Positions 1 through 8,777 of a stretch of 64,000 bases of DNA are shown piece after piece. Below the pieces are notes generated by a model. That model had not been told where the DNA came from, did no database searches, and was given only the letters and a program-made list of their open reading frames with translations. The stretch's first letter is position 1. Each line of letters opens with the position of its first letter. Source of the stretch: CAG-964 sp902789345 (GTDB lineage: Bacteria; Bacillota; Clostridia; Oscillospirales; Acutalibacteraceae); the NCBI GenBank assembly GCA_052117325.1, contig JBQKJJ010000012.1. The stretch is one strand, 5' to 3'. The position numbers were made by a program, and so were the translations under genes.

Positions 1-35
1 TTTTCATGTTTTGTGTTATTATTGGGGTAGTCCAT
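1..35 (-). CDS. Possible start of a gene running off the left edge
   Basis: An ATG at 35-33 on the minus strand opens a frame that stays open to the window edge (MDYPNNNTKHE). A GGAAGAGG-like ribosome site lies about nine bases upstream. Only 11 codons are visible, so no family can be named. It lies downstream of tadA in the same direction. The start codon sits inside one arm of an inverted repeat (30-39 with 94-103), so the structure could affect its translation. It may also be chance. Confidence 0.3.
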   Translation of the reverse strand, partial: MDYPNNNTKHE

Positions 36-103
36 AGCGATTGCCTCTTCCTGTGTGTATTTTGTGTGGTAACTTAATTCTAACACAGTGGTCCGCTATG
101 GAC
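30..103 (-). repeat. 10-bp inverted repeat around the left-edge start codon
   Basis: GTCCATAGCG at 30-39 is perfectly complementary to CGCTATGGAC at 94-103. Read on the minus strand, the 5' arm can instead fold locally (GGTCC-ATAGC-GGACC), while the long-range pairing covers the ATG at 35-33. Two exclusive folds, one of them masking a start codon, would suit a leader switch. This is inference from base pairing only. Confidence 0.4.
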
Positions 104-154
104 CTCATTTTTTTTTAAAATGTTCAACTTCATTTTACAACGCGCGATTAATTT

Positions 155-631
155 TTATTGATTTTTACACTGCTTTTGCAGTTTCCTTTTTTCTCGTAAT
201 TGGGTGAAAAAGTCTGTCATTATTTTGCCGCACCGGTCCTCCAATATACCGCCTGTAACATTGGGCTTATGATTAAAAGGTAATTCAAACAAATTAACCA
301 CGCTTTCACAGCAGCCCGCTTTTGGATTTTTTGCACCGTAATAAACCGAGCGAATGCGTGAGTTTATTATGGCACCGGCACACATGGGGCAAGGTTCTAC
401 CGTAACATACAGCTCACACTGCCACAGCTGCCAGCCTCCCAGCTTTTGGCAGGCTCTGTGTATTGCTACAGTTTCTGCATGAAGCAATGCGTTTTTTTGA
501 GTGTCACGCATATTATAGCCTGTGCTTATTACCTCATTTTCCCTTACAATAACTGCACCTATAGGCACTTCGCCCAGTCTATAGGCTGTTTCTGCCTGCT
601 GTAGGGCAAGCTCCATATATTGTATATCCAT
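155..631 (-). CDS. tadA: tRNA adenosine(34) deaminase TadA
   Basis: This zinc deaminase converts A34 of tRNA-Arg(ACG) to inosine; its expected substrate gene is present at 25001-25077. The 158-residue protein has the family's HAE motif (H51, E53) and the PCPMC motif (C81, C84) that bind zinc and carry the proton-shuttling Glu. I chose the ATG at 631 because the protein then begins in the usual place (MDIQYMELAL), and because it overlaps the stop of the upstream CPBP gene as TAATG, which indicates translational coupling. A longer frame to 694 would add 21 unrelated residues. Length and motifs are typical. Confidence 0.95.
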   Translation of the reverse strand: MDIQYMELALQQAETAYRLGEVPIGAVIVRENEVISTGYNMRDTQKNALLHAETVAIHRACQKLGGWQLWQCELYVTVEPCPMCAGAIINSRIRSVYYGAKNPKAGCCESVVNLFELPFNHKPNVTGGILEDRCGKIMTDFFTQLREKRKLQKQCKNQ

Positions 632-2103
632 TATGCCAAGGCGGCGGATTGAATACACAAAAGCAAAACTACAACTGTGTATATTATCATCCACGGTGAT
701 GTAAAGACATATCTTAATCTTTTTGCTATTGTAAGTCCGTTTGGGTTATCTTCAGGGGTTGAATCAAATTCAAACAGCTTATTTCCGAATTTTTTAATAA
801 GCATAGCGGTACAGATTAGTCCTGAAAGTACAAAAACAAGTGCAAGTGAAAAATCTATAATGCTGTACACCATACTGTCAAGGTTCAACTGCGAAAGCAA
901 ATCAAATGCTACTGCAGACCCATTATTTACAAAGTGGATAATAATAGCCGGTATAAGTGAATTGGTTTTAACTGTTAGGTAAGCTAAAACAAGTCCTGTT
1001 AAGAATGTAACAGGTGTTTGTATAAAGTTGCTGTGCGCAAAACCAAACATAACCGCCGACACTACTATAGCCAGCGCATCGCCGTGCTTTCTTAATGAAC
1101 AAAGTATAGCACCTCTAAACAAAAATTCCTCTATAATAGGCGGTACTACAGCAATGGCTATAAAGTATATAATGTTTTCTACTGTGCCGCTTGTACTGCC
1201 ATAGTCTGAAGTCTTGTTTTGGAAACCAAACATAGACAGGTTAATATTCATAAAGCTAAGCAACAGGTTAAACACATATACAAAGCCCATAGCCGCCAGT
1301 GTGTACTTTACCGTATCGCCAATACTTACAGACTTAATTTTTACTGCCTGGTTAATATTGGTTTTACACATTGCCATTATAATTGCCGCTACAATAAACT
1401 CGCCCACAAGTGACGCTATTGCATTTATAATATACAGCATTACAGTGCTTAAATTTAATGAGGAACTGCCGGATGTTACCGTCAGTGACATTAACACTGC
1501 TGCGATGACAGAAGTAAATACTACAAACAACAGCATACCGCCGCCGACTCTGTTGGAGGTTTTACGCAAACTTTTGCGCTGCTTAACCACCATCTGCTTT
1601 TTATATTCAGTCTCTGTATTGGCAGGGGTATTCGTGTAAGGTTGGTTAAATTGCATAGGCTGAGGGACTGCACCTACAGCCGCCGCACCGCAGTATTGAT
1701 TATTAGCATACTGACTGCCAAAATATTGGTTGTAATTATGTTGGTTGTTTGAGTATTGGTTTTGGTTATACCCATTATTTGCATATTGGTTGTTGTACTG
1801 ATTCTGACTATACCCGTTATTCACATATTGGCTGTTGTACTGATTTTGATTATACCCGTTATTTGCATATTGGTTGTTGTACTGATTCTGATTATACCCG
1901 TTATTTATATATTGGTTGTTGTACTGATTCTGATTATACTCATTATTCATATATTGGTTGTTGCTATATTGATTTTGGGCATACTCATTGTTCGTATACC
2001 GGTTGTTATATTGATTAGGCTGTGCCGAGCCACCATAGATATTGTACCTTCTGCATGGTACACCGTTGTTGGGGCTTCCATACGGCCTGTTAAAATTATT
2101 CAT
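631..2103 (-). CDS. CPBP-family intramembrane protease with Asn/Gln/Tyr repeat tail
   Basis: The C-terminal two thirds is a multi-pass membrane domain of the CPBP (CAAX protease and bacteriocin-processing, Abi) family. It has the EExxxR motif (E325, E326, R330), a later FxxxH (FGFAH) and a HxxxN-like element (HFVNN), the metal and catalytic positions of the glutamic-type protease. The first ~150 residues are very rich in Asn, Gln and Tyr and contain five near-identical 14-residue units (about residues 48-117, consensus NNQYxNNGYNQNQY), a prion-like cytosolic tail. The ATG at 2103 is preferred; a GTG at 2115 directly abuts the GAGG ribosome site. Substrate unknown. It is coupled to tadA by a TAATG overlap. 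Confidence 0.85.
   Translation of the reverse strand: MNNFNRPYGSPNNGVPCRRYNIYGGSAQPNQYNNRYTNNEYAQNQYSNNQYMNNEYNQNQYNNQYINNGYNQNQYNNQYANNGYNQNQYNSQYVNNGYSQNQYNNQYANNGYNQNQYSNNQHNYNQYFGSQYANNQYCGAAAVGAVPQPMQFNQPYTNTPANTETEYKKQMVVKQRKSLRKTSNRVGGGMLLFVVFTSVIAAVLMSLTVTSGSSSLNLSTVMLYIINAIASLVGEFIVAAIIMAMCKTNINQAVKIKSVSIGDTVKYTLAAMGFVYVFNLLLSFMNINLSMFGFQNKTSDYGSTSGTVENIIYFIAIAVVPPIIEEFLFRGAILCSLRKHGDALAIVVSAVMFGFAHSNFIQTPVTFLTGLVLAYLTVKTNSLIPAIIIHFVNNGSAVAFDLLSQLNLDSMVYSIIDFSLALVFVLSGLICTAMLIKKFGNKLFEFDSTPEDNPNGLTIAKRLRYVFTSPWMIIYTVVVLLLCIQSAALA
1753..1962 (-). repeat. Five tandem 42-bp coding repeats
   Basis: Five consecutive 42-bp units each encode a 14-residue block rich in Asn, Gln and Tyr within the CPBP protease gene. 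Units three and five encode identical peptides and the others differ by one to three residues. Partly related Asn/Tyr-rich sequence flanks both sides. Such arrays can change copy number by slippage without altering the reading frame. Confidence 0.85.
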
Positions 2104-2271
2104 ATAATTAAACACCTCGCTTTGGTAATTATATCATTTTAAAATCACAAAAACAATAAAAATTAATATGTTTACATATACTTAATATATAAATAACAAA
2201 GTGATAAAATCTGTAAGCAGTTATTCGGTGGTTTGCCGCTAAATGCTAATGTATAAATATGCGTATTTATC

Positions 2272-2299
2272 TTGATTATGTGTCGATTTATGGTATAAT
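2272..2299 (+). promoter_or_regulatory. Sigma-A-type promoter for the nusB operon
   Basis: TTGATT at 2272-2277 and TATAAT at 2294-2299 are separated by 16 bases, about 50 bases before the nusB start. The following genes are closely spaced and co-directional, so this is probably the main promoter of the long operon. Confidence 0.6.
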
Positions 2300-2348
2300 G
2301 TAAATTAAGTATTTAGCACCTTAACATCAAAATAAAGGGATGATAACA

Positions 2349-2774
2349 ATGAAATCAAAACTATCTCGCAGACAGTCAAGAGAACAGGCGTTTTTGCTTG
2401 CTTTTGAGAGAAACATTAACCATGAAACATTTAAGGATTTATACGAAATGGCTATAGAAAGCAGAGATTTTGAAATAGACGACTTTGCAATGGGGTTGCT
2501 TGAAAACATTGAGAATAACGAAAATGAAATTAATGAGCTTATTCAGGCAAACTCCAAGAACAGAACTCTAAACAGAATTTCAAAGGTTGCTCTAAGCATA
2601 ATGCAGTTGGCTATAAGCGAGCTTAAGTATGCCGATGTATCGAAAACAAAGGCAGAAAACCCTGAAAGCGTTATTATTAATGAAGCTGTTATTATTGCCA
2701 AGAAATATTCCACCCCGGAGGAAACTTCCTTTATTAACGGCATTTTAGGTGCTGTGGTAAGGGGACAGGCATAA
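2349..2774 (+). CDS. nusB: Transcription antitermination factor NusB
   Basis: The 141-residue protein has the NusB pattern: basic N-terminus (SRRQSREQAFLLAF), a helical core, and the C-terminal stretch AKKYSTPEETSFINGILGAV that is diagnostic of the family. NusB binds boxA RNA with NusE (S10) and supports processive transcription of rRNA operons. The ATG at 2349 lies nine bases after AAAGGG; an in-frame ATG at 2340 directly follows that site and is less likely. It heads the series that continues with the Kae1-like gene and xseA. Confidence 0.93.
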   Translation: MKSKLSRRQSREQAFLLAFERNINHETFKDLYEMAIESRDFEIDDFAMGLLENIENNENEINELIQANSKNRTLNRISKVALSIMQLAISELKYADVSKTKAENPESVIINEAVIIAKKYSTPEETSFINGILGAVVRGQA

Positions 2775-2777
2775 GCT

Positions 2778-3728
2778 ATGTGTGGTGGTAATTTGTATTT
2801 AGGTATAGATACCAGTAACTACACAACATCTGCTGCCGCCTATGTAAAAGGCGAAATTTATCAGGCTAAAAAGCTTTTGCCTGTTAAAAGCGGCGAGTTG
2901 GGACTGCGCCAAAGCGACGCAGTGTTTCACCATACGGCGCAGCTTCCGCTAATGCTTGAACAGCTTGCAGTACAGGCGGATTTGTCAAAGGTTAGTGCGG
3001 TAGGTGCGTCATTTACGCCACGCAGTACAGAAGGTTCGTATATGCCTTGCTTTACGGTAGGCAGTGGCTTTGCAAGGTCGCTTACCTCTGTAATGAAGGT
3101 ACCGCTGTACAGGTTTTCTCATCAACAGGGACATATAGCGGCGGCTGTTTATTCCTGTGGGCATACCGAGCTTTTTACAAAGAAGCACTTGGCCTTTCAT
3201 ATTTCCGGCGGCACTACAGAGGCACTCATTGTTACTCCTGATAAAGATAACATAATAAGTGCAAACCTTGTTGGCAAAACTCTTGACCTTAATGCCGGTC
3301 AGCTTGTAGACCGTGTGGGAGTTATGCTGGGCTTACAATTTCCCTGCGGAAAACAGCTGGAACAGTTTGCACTTAGTTTTTTTGGAAAAATAAAGTGTAA
3401 GCCTACAATCAAGGGGTGTGACTGCTGCCTTTCGGGTGTGCAGAACATTTGCGAAAAAATGTATAAGGACGGCACGCCAAAGGAAGAAATAGCGGCGTAT
3501 GTTTTAAAGTATATTGAAGAAACGCTGTATAGCATGACCTTGAATATTTTTAAAGAGTACGGGGAAATGCCGGTGCTTTTTGCAGGCGGTGTAATGTCTA
3601 ACATCATAATTAAGAAAAATCTTACAAATAGGCTTGGAGCTTACTTTGCACAGCCTGAATTTTCTGCCGACAACGCCGCCGGGGTTGCAGTGCTTACCGC
3701 TATAAAAAATAAGGAAGAAATAATATGA
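2778..3728 (+). CDS. Kae1/TsaD-like protein (TsaD paralogue)
   Basis: The 316-residue protein has an ASKHA fold of the Kae1/TsaD family: N-terminal GIDTSNYTTS, the metal-binding pair in SHQQGH (about H115, H119), HISGGTTE, and a C-terminal FAGGVMSN. TsaD makes the t6A modification of tRNA with TsaB and TsaE. The position between nusB and xseA and the divergence from canonical TsaD suggest a Clostridia-specific paralogue rather than the essential tsaD, which should lie elsewhere. Its exact reaction is unknown. The stop overlaps the xseA start by four bases (ATGA). Confidence 0.8.
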   Translation: MCGGNLYLGIDTSNYTTSAAAYVKGEIYQAKKLLPVKSGELGLRQSDAVFHHTAQLPLMLEQLAVQADLSKVSAVGASFTPRSTEGSYMPCFTVGSGFARSLTSVMKVPLYRFSHQQGHIAAAVYSCGHTELFTKKHLAFHISGGTTEALIVTPDKDNIISANLVGKTLDLNAGQLVDRVGVMLGLQFPCGKQLEQFALSFFGKIKCKPTIKGCDCCLSGVQNICEKMYKDGTPKEEIAAYVLKYIEETLYSMTLNIFKEYGEMPVLFAGGVMSNIIIKKNLTNRLGAYFAQPEFSADNAAGVAVLTAIKNKEEII

Positions 3729-4957
3729 ACGGTAATTCCATAATAACTGTATCACAGTTGAATTTTTATACAAAGTCACTGCTTGACGGCGATCCTGTGC
3801 TTTCGCAGGTTTTTGTAAGGGGCGAAATTTCTAACCTTACAAACCACTATCGTTCGGGACATATTTACTTTTCGCTTAAGGATGAAAAGGCGGTTGTTCG
3901 CTGTGTTATGTTTGCAGGTGACGCCGCAAAGCTCCGCTTTGAACCACAGGAGGGAATGAGCGTAATTGCCATAGGCAGAGTATCTATATATGACGCTACA
4001 GGGCAGTATCAGCTGTATGTACGGCAAATGCAGCCTGATGGTATAGGTGAGCTGACGGTAGCCTTTAACCAGCTGAAAGAAAAGCTTGAAAAGCAAGGGC
4101 TGTTTAGCCCTGAGCATAAAAAGGAAATACCTGTGTATCCGCAGAAAATCGGCGTTGTTACCTCACAAACAGGTGCGGTACGCCGAGATATAGAAACTGT
4201 TTTAAACAGGCGCTACCCCTTGGCGGAAATGGTACTGTACCCGGCCGCTGTGCAGGGGGAGCAGGCGGTGCCGGAGCTTGTGGCAGGTATTGAATATTTT
4301 AATAGAACCAACAGTGTTGATGTTATTATTATAGGCAGGGGCGGCGGCTCTATGGAGGACCTTTGGGCGTTTAACAGCGAGCTGCTGGCGCATACTGTTT
4401 ATAATTCAAAAATTCCGGTTATTTCGGCAGTTGGACACGCCACAGATGTAACAATATGTGACTTTGTGGCTGACAAAACAGCACCTACTCCGTCGGCGGC
4501 GGCAGAAATTGCAGTTCCCGACAAAATTAAACTGCTTAATATGGTTTCGTCCTACAATGACAGAATTATAAGTGCCGCAAAGTATGCAGTATATTTACAG
4601 CAGCAAAGGGTAGACAGTGTGTATAGCAGGCTGTCGCTTCTCTCCGGAAGCTACCAGCTGCCTAAAATAAGAGCAAATCTTGATAATATCAATATAAGGC
4701 TGGTAGTGGCATTTAAAGAAAATTTACAGTCAAAGGCAGAACAGCTAAAAGAATGTTCTGCAAAGCTGAATGCTTTAAGTCCGCTGAATATACTTGCAAG
4801 AGGCTACAGCCTAACATTGGTCAACGATGAAATTGTCAGCAATGTGGACGATGTAAATATAAATGACAGTATTACCGTAAAGCTAAAAAACGGTGAGTTG
4901 TATTGTAATGTAAACGATAAAAGGAATGACTATAATGCCAAAGAAGAAAACTTATGA
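3725..4957 (+). CDS. xseA: Exodeoxyribonuclease VII large subunit
   Basis: Exonuclease VII degrades single-stranded DNA from both ends and is a complex of one large and several small subunits. The 410-residue protein has the N-terminal OB fold (about residues 5-100) followed by the catalytic domain with PQKIGVVTSQTGAVRRDI, IIIGRGGGSMEDLWAFN and SAVGHATDVTICDFVAD, then a coiled region. It overlaps the Kae1-like gene by four bases at its start and the xseB start at its end. Confidence 0.96.
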   Translation: MNGNSIITVSQLNFYTKSLLDGDPVLSQVFVRGEISNLTNHYRSGHIYFSLKDEKAVVRCVMFAGDAAKLRFEPQEGMSVIAIGRVSIYDATGQYQLYVRQMQPDGIGELTVAFNQLKEKLEKQGLFSPEHKKEIPVYPQKIGVVTSQTGAVRRDIETVLNRRYPLAEMVLYPAAVQGEQAVPELVAGIEYFNRTNSVDVIIIGRGGGSMEDLWAFNSELLAHTVYNSKIPVISAVGHATDVTICDFVADKTAPTPSAAAEIAVPDKIKLLNMVSSYNDRIISAAKYAVYLQQQRVDSVYSRLSLLSGSYQLPKIRANLDNINIRLVVAFKENLQSKAEQLKECSAKLNALSPLNILARGYSLTLVNDEIVSNVDDVNINDSITVKLKNGELYCNVNDKRNDYNAKEENL

Positions 4958-5147
4958 GGAGGCAATAGCCCGACTGGAGGAAATAACCGATCAGCTTGAA
5001 AAAGGTGGTATCCCTTTGGAAAAATCCTTAAAGCTGTTTGAGGAGGGCACCAAGCTGTCGGCGTATTGCTACAAAATATTAAACGAGGCCCAGCAAAAGG
5101 TAACGGAGTTAAGTACAGACGACATTGAAAAGGAGGCCGCAGAATGA
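4935..5147 (+). CDS. xseB: Exodeoxyribonuclease VII small subunit
   Basis: The 70-residue helical protein has the family core TYEEAIARLEEITDQLEKG followed by LEKSLKLFEEG. It binds XseA in multiple copies. The ATG at 4935 lies nine bases after AAGGA (4921-4925); an in-frame ATG at 4926 lies too close to it. It overlaps the end of xseA and the start of ispA (ATGA at 5144-5147). Confidence 0.95.
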   Translation: MPKKKTYEEAIARLEEITDQLEKGGIPLEKSLKLFEEGTKLSAYCYKILNEAQQKVTELSTDDIEKEAAE

Positions 5148-6007
5148 CGCTTAACGAAAGAATAGAAAAGGCTTTGGCAGATTATTTGCCCGGCAAGGAT
5201 TGTCTTGAAAAAAGACTGATAGATTCTATGGAGTATAGCCTGCTTGCAGGGGGAAAGCGTATTCGTCCTCTGCTTGTATTGGAGTTCTGTCAGCTGTGCG
5301 GCGGAAGTATAGAGGACGCTGTGCCTTTTGCCTGCGCTGTGGAGATGATACACACATATTCACTTATACATGATGATTTGCCTTGTATGGACAATGACGA
5401 TTTCCGCCGTGGCAAGCCTTCAAACCACAAGGTGTACGGTGAAGATACCGCTTTGCTTGCAGGCGACGCACTGCAGGCCCTTGCGTTTAAAACCGCTACC
5501 TCTAATATTACTCAAGAGAATGCCTATAATACTGCAAGGGCAGTAAATAATTTGGCTGAATACTGCGGTGCAAACGGTATGGTAGGGGGGCAGATTATTG
5601 ACCTTGAAAATGAGGGCAAAAGCTCCGGTATTGACATATTAAAGAAAATGGACAAAAAAAAGACTGCCGCCATAATTAAAAGTGCCTGTGAAATGGGCTG
5701 TATTGTGGCAGGTGCAGGTGATGAAGATATAAAAAGAGCAAGGGTGTTTGGTGAAAGCATTGGAATTGCTTTTCAGATTCAGGACGATATTCTTGATGTT
5801 ACAGCTGACCAAAGCAAGCTGGGCAAGCCTGTAGGCAGTGACAAAGAAAACGAAAAGTCCACTTATGTTTCCCTGCTTGGGCTTGAAGAGTGCAAAAGCT
5901 TGGTAGAAAGCCTTACGGCTAAAGCCATTGACAGCCTTTCAGGCTTTAAGGGTGACAGCTCAGCCTTAAAGGAACTGGCACTTTCTCTGTCAAACAGAGA
6001 GTATTAA
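5144..6007 (+). CDS. ispA: Polyprenyl (farnesyl-type) diphosphate synthase
   Basis: The enzyme condenses IPP with allylic diphosphates, giving the precursor of undecaprenyl and quinone chains. The 287-residue protein shows both aspartate-rich motifs, HDDLPCMDNDD around residues 80-90 and QIQDDILD around residue 210, plus GGKRIRPLL near the N-terminus. Its place right before dxs links precursor supply and chain building, as in Bacillus. Product chain length (C10, C15) cannot be decided by eye. Confidence 0.93.
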   Translation: MTLNERIEKALADYLPGKDCLEKRLIDSMEYSLLAGGKRIRPLLVLEFCQLCGGSIEDAVPFACAVEMIHTYSLIHDDLPCMDNDDFRRGKPSNHKVYGEDTALLAGDALQALAFKTATSNITQENAYNTARAVNNLAEYCGANGMVGGQIIDLENEGKSSGIDILKKMDKKKTAAIIKSACEMGCIVAGAGDEDIKRARVFGESIGIAFQIQDDILDVTADQSKLGKPVGSDKENEKSTYVSLLGLEECKSLVESLTAKAIDSLSGFKGDSSALKELALSLSNREY

Positions 6008-6068
6008 TTTTTATTTAGTTTATTTTACAGCTGTATAGGCTGTGTTTTATAAAAGGAAGGGTTCTCTT

Positions 6069-7943
6069 ATGGAAAAACCTTATCTGTCACATATAAAGTC
6101 GCCAAAGGATATTGCCGACTTTAGTGATGAACAGCTTACAGAGCTGTGTGATGAAGTAAGAGAAAAGTTAATAACGGTTGTTTCGCAAAACGGCGGACAT
6201 TTAGCATCTAACCTGGGTACGGTAGAGCTTACTGTGGCACTTGAAAAGGTGTTTAATTCAGCCGATGATTCCATTGTATGGGATGTAGGTCACCAGTGCT
6301 ATACCCATAAGCTGCTTACAGGCAGAGCAAACGAATTTGACACACTGCGTACCGAGGGAGGAATTTCCGGCTTCCCAAAAAGAAGCGAAAGTCCTTATGA
6401 CGCCTTTAACGCCGGCCACAGCAGTACATCTATCTCTGCCGCATACGGTATAGCCAGGGCTAAAAATATACTTGGCAAAAAGGGCTACACCATAGCTGTA
6501 ATAGGCGACGGTGCCTTAACAGGCGGTTTGGCTTACGAGGGTTTGAACAACGCAGGAAGATTTCAGAAAAACTTTATTGTGGTTCTTAATGACAACAAAA
6601 TGTCTATATCAAAGAATGTAGGCTCAATGGCAAAATATTTACGCCGTGTAAGATTTATGCCTAAGTATATACGGGCAAAGGAAAGAATAGAGCATGTGCT
6701 TGAGAAAGTGCCTGTTGTAGGTAAACCGTCGGCAGAGGCAATAAGGGTAGTTAAGGCAAAGCTTCGCCACGCTCTTTCCCATTCAACTATTTTTGAGGAT
6801 ATGGGTTTTCACTATTACGGACCGTTGGACGGTCACAATATTCCCGACCTTGTTACTGTTTTTGAAACTGTTAAGGATATAAAAGGTCCTGTGCTTGTTC
6901 ATATAGTTACGAAAAAGGGTAAGGGCTATGCAATGGCAGAAAGCCGGCCTAATGTTTACCACGGCATTTCGGCATTTGATATTGAAACAGGCGAGCCTAA
7001 AACGGGGGCTATTGATTTTTCCTTTGTATTTGGTAATAAGCTGTGTGAGCTGGCAGAAAAAAATAAGAAAATCTGTGCTATTACAGCCGCTATGCGTTCA
7101 GGCACAGGTCTTGACAGATTTTCTACTGAATTTAAACCGAGGTTTTTTGATACAGGCATTGCTGAGGAGCACGCAGTAACCTTTGCAGGAGGACTTGCGG
7201 CTCAGGGAGCTTTACCGTTTTTTGCGGTGTACTCAACCTTTTTACAGCGCTGTGTTGACCAGATAATTCACGATGTTGCAATGCAAAACCTACACATTGT
7301 TTTGGCAATAGACAGGGCAGGCTTAGTAGGGGAGGACGGCGAAACACACCAAGGTGTGTTTGATGTGGCTTTGCTTAATCCTGTGCCTAACCTTGAAATA
7401 TACAGCCCTACTTATTTTAGTGAGCTTGAAATAGCTATGGACTTTGCAGTAGCGGCAAACAACAAGCCGGTAGCGGTTCGGTACCCTCGTGGCGGAGAGC
7501 CGTACAAACCACAGGATTTTCAGGTTACAAAAAAGCATTATCAGTTTTATGGCAGCAGCAACAGCAGTACGCTTATTGTTACCTATGGTAAGCTGTTTGC
7601 AAGTGCCTGTAAGGCAATGCAAATACTTGAAAGCAAGGGCGTTAGCGTATGTATTTTAAAGCTTAACAGAATTAAGCCTATTCCGGCAAAGTCATTGGAC
7701 TTAGCAACAGAATATAAAAATATTTTCTTTTTTGAAGAGGGAATGGCTACAGGGGGCGTTGGTGAACACTTTTTGTATGACCTGGTAAAAAGAGAATATA
7801 AGGGTGAGTATAAATTAACCGCTATTGACGATGTATATGTTAAGCACGCAAAGGTGGATTCACTGCTGAAAAAGCTGGGACTGGACGAAAACGGTATTGT
7901 AGACACCGTATTAAAAGAACTGCAAAGCAAGGGTGGTGAATAA
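6069..7943 (+). CDS. dxs: 1-deoxy-D-xylulose-5-phosphate synthase
   Basis: This is the thiamine-diphosphate enzyme of the first step of the MEP isoprenoid route (pyruvate plus glyceraldehyde 3-phosphate). The 624-residue protein carries the ThDP motif GDGALTGG...N, the DGHN segment, and the catalytic glutamate in AEEHAVTFAGG, followed by the transketolase C-terminal domain. The ATG at 6069 follows AAGGAAGGG; the frame extends nine codons further upstream, which lacks a ribosome site. Confidence 0.97.
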   Translation: MEKPYLSHIKSPKDIADFSDEQLTELCDEVREKLITVVSQNGGHLASNLGTVELTVALEKVFNSADDSIVWDVGHQCYTHKLLTGRANEFDTLRTEGGISGFPKRSESPYDAFNAGHSSTSISAAYGIARAKNILGKKGYTIAVIGDGALTGGLAYEGLNNAGRFQKNFIVVLNDNKMSISKNVGSMAKYLRRVRFMPKYIRAKERIEHVLEKVPVVGKPSAEAIRVVKAKLRHALSHSTIFEDMGFHYYGPLDGHNIPDLVTVFETVKDIKGPVLVHIVTKKGKGYAMAESRPNVYHGISAFDIETGEPKTGAIDFSFVFGNKLCELAEKNKKICAITAAMRSGTGLDRFSTEFKPRFFDTGIAEEHAVTFAGGLAAQGALPFFAVYSTFLQRCVDQIIHDVAMQNLHIVLAIDRAGLVGEDGETHQGVFDVALLNPVPNLEIYSPTYFSELEIAMDFAVAANNKPVAVRYPRGGEPYKPQDFQVTKKHYQFYGSSNSSTLIVTYGKLFASACKAMQILESKGVSVCILKLNRIKPIPAKSLDLATEYKNIFFFEEGMATGGVGEHFLYDLVKREYKGEYKLTAIDDVYVKHAKVDSLLKKLGLDENGIVDTVLKELQSKGGE

Positions 7944-7944
7944 T

Positions 7945-8772
7945 ATGGCTGAAAAAACAGAAAAAAAGCGACTTGATGTTTTGGTGTATGAGGCAGGCTA
8001 TGTACAAAGCCGAGAAAAGGCTAAAGCTGTAATTATGGCAGGCTTGGTGTATGTTGACAACCAAAAGGCAGACAAGCCCGGCACCGTGTACCCTGTAACA
8101 GCTAAGCTGGAGGTAAGAGGCGGTACACCTAAATATGTAAGCCGTGGCGGCTTTAAGCTGGAAAAGGCCATGCAGTCGTTTCCTATAGATTTAAAGGGGA
8201 AAATTACAATGGATATAGGTGCGTCAACAGGGGGCTTTACAGACTGTATGCTGCAAAACGGCGCCGTAAAGGTTTATTCTGTAGATGTTGGCTACGGTCA
8301 GCTTGACTGGAAGCTTAGAAACGATAGCCGTGTTGTAAACCTTGAAAGAACAAATGTAAGGTATATTACACAGGAGCAGGTGCCTGATAAAATAGACTTT
8401 TTCTCTGTAGATGTATCTTTTATTTCGTTAAAGCTTGTTTTGCCGGCGGCAAGAAAGCTAATGGCAGAAAACGCACAGGCTGTCTGTTTAATAAAACCGC
8501 AGTTTGAAGCAGGGCGTGAAAATGTGGGTAAAAAAGGCGTAGTGCGTGACCCACAGGTACATAAGCAGGTTGTAGAAAGCATTACAAGCTTTTGCCTTGA
8601 AAACGGCTTTGATGTTTTAGGGCTGGACTATTCCCCTATAAAAGGCCCGGAGGGTAATATTGAATATTTAATTTACTTAAATAAAACAGATGCACAAGGC
8701 GTTCTCAAGGCTGACATTACACCACAGAAATTGGTGGAAGACTCCCACAAGGCTTTAGATAAAAAGGACTGA
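7945..8772 (+). CDS. tlyA: TlyA-family rRNA methyltransferase / hemolysin-like protein
   Basis: The 275-residue protein has an N-terminal S4 RNA-binding domain (about residues 5-65) and a FtsJ-like methyltransferase domain whose SAM site reads GASTGGFTDCMLQ. Characterised members make 2'-O-methylations in rRNA; the Bacillus homologue is YqxC. The ATG at 7945 lies one base past the dxs stop; upstream GTG codons overlap dxs and serve better as the ribosome-site region (GGTGGTG). The neighbours dxs and nadK match the Firmicutes order. Confidence 0.9.
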   Translation: MAEKTEKKRLDVLVYEAGYVQSREKAKAVIMAGLVYVDNQKADKPGTVYPVTAKLEVRGGTPKYVSRGGFKLEKAMQSFPIDLKGKITMDIGASTGGFTDCMLQNGAVKVYSVDVGYGQLDWKLRNDSRVVNLERTNVRYITQEQVPDKIDFFSVDVSFISLKLVLPAARKLMAENAQAVCLIKPQFEAGRENVGKKGVVRDPQVHKQVVESITSFCLENGFDVLGLDYSPIKGPEGNIEYLIYLNKTDAQGVLKADITPQKLVEDSHKALDKKD

Positions 8773-8777
8773 TGTAG

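Noticed and set aside
1753..1962. Regular 42-bp repeats as a CRISPR array
   Set aside because: The units are contiguous, have no unique spacers and encode an in-frame repeat peptide in the CPBP gene.
1214..2142. Plus-strand frames opposite the CPBP gene
   Set aside because: They are antisense images of a repetitive coding region, without ribosome sites or family features.
2778..3728. Canonical tsaD
   Set aside because: The protein is a divergent Kae1-like paralogue with its own gene context; the standard tsaD is expected elsewhere.
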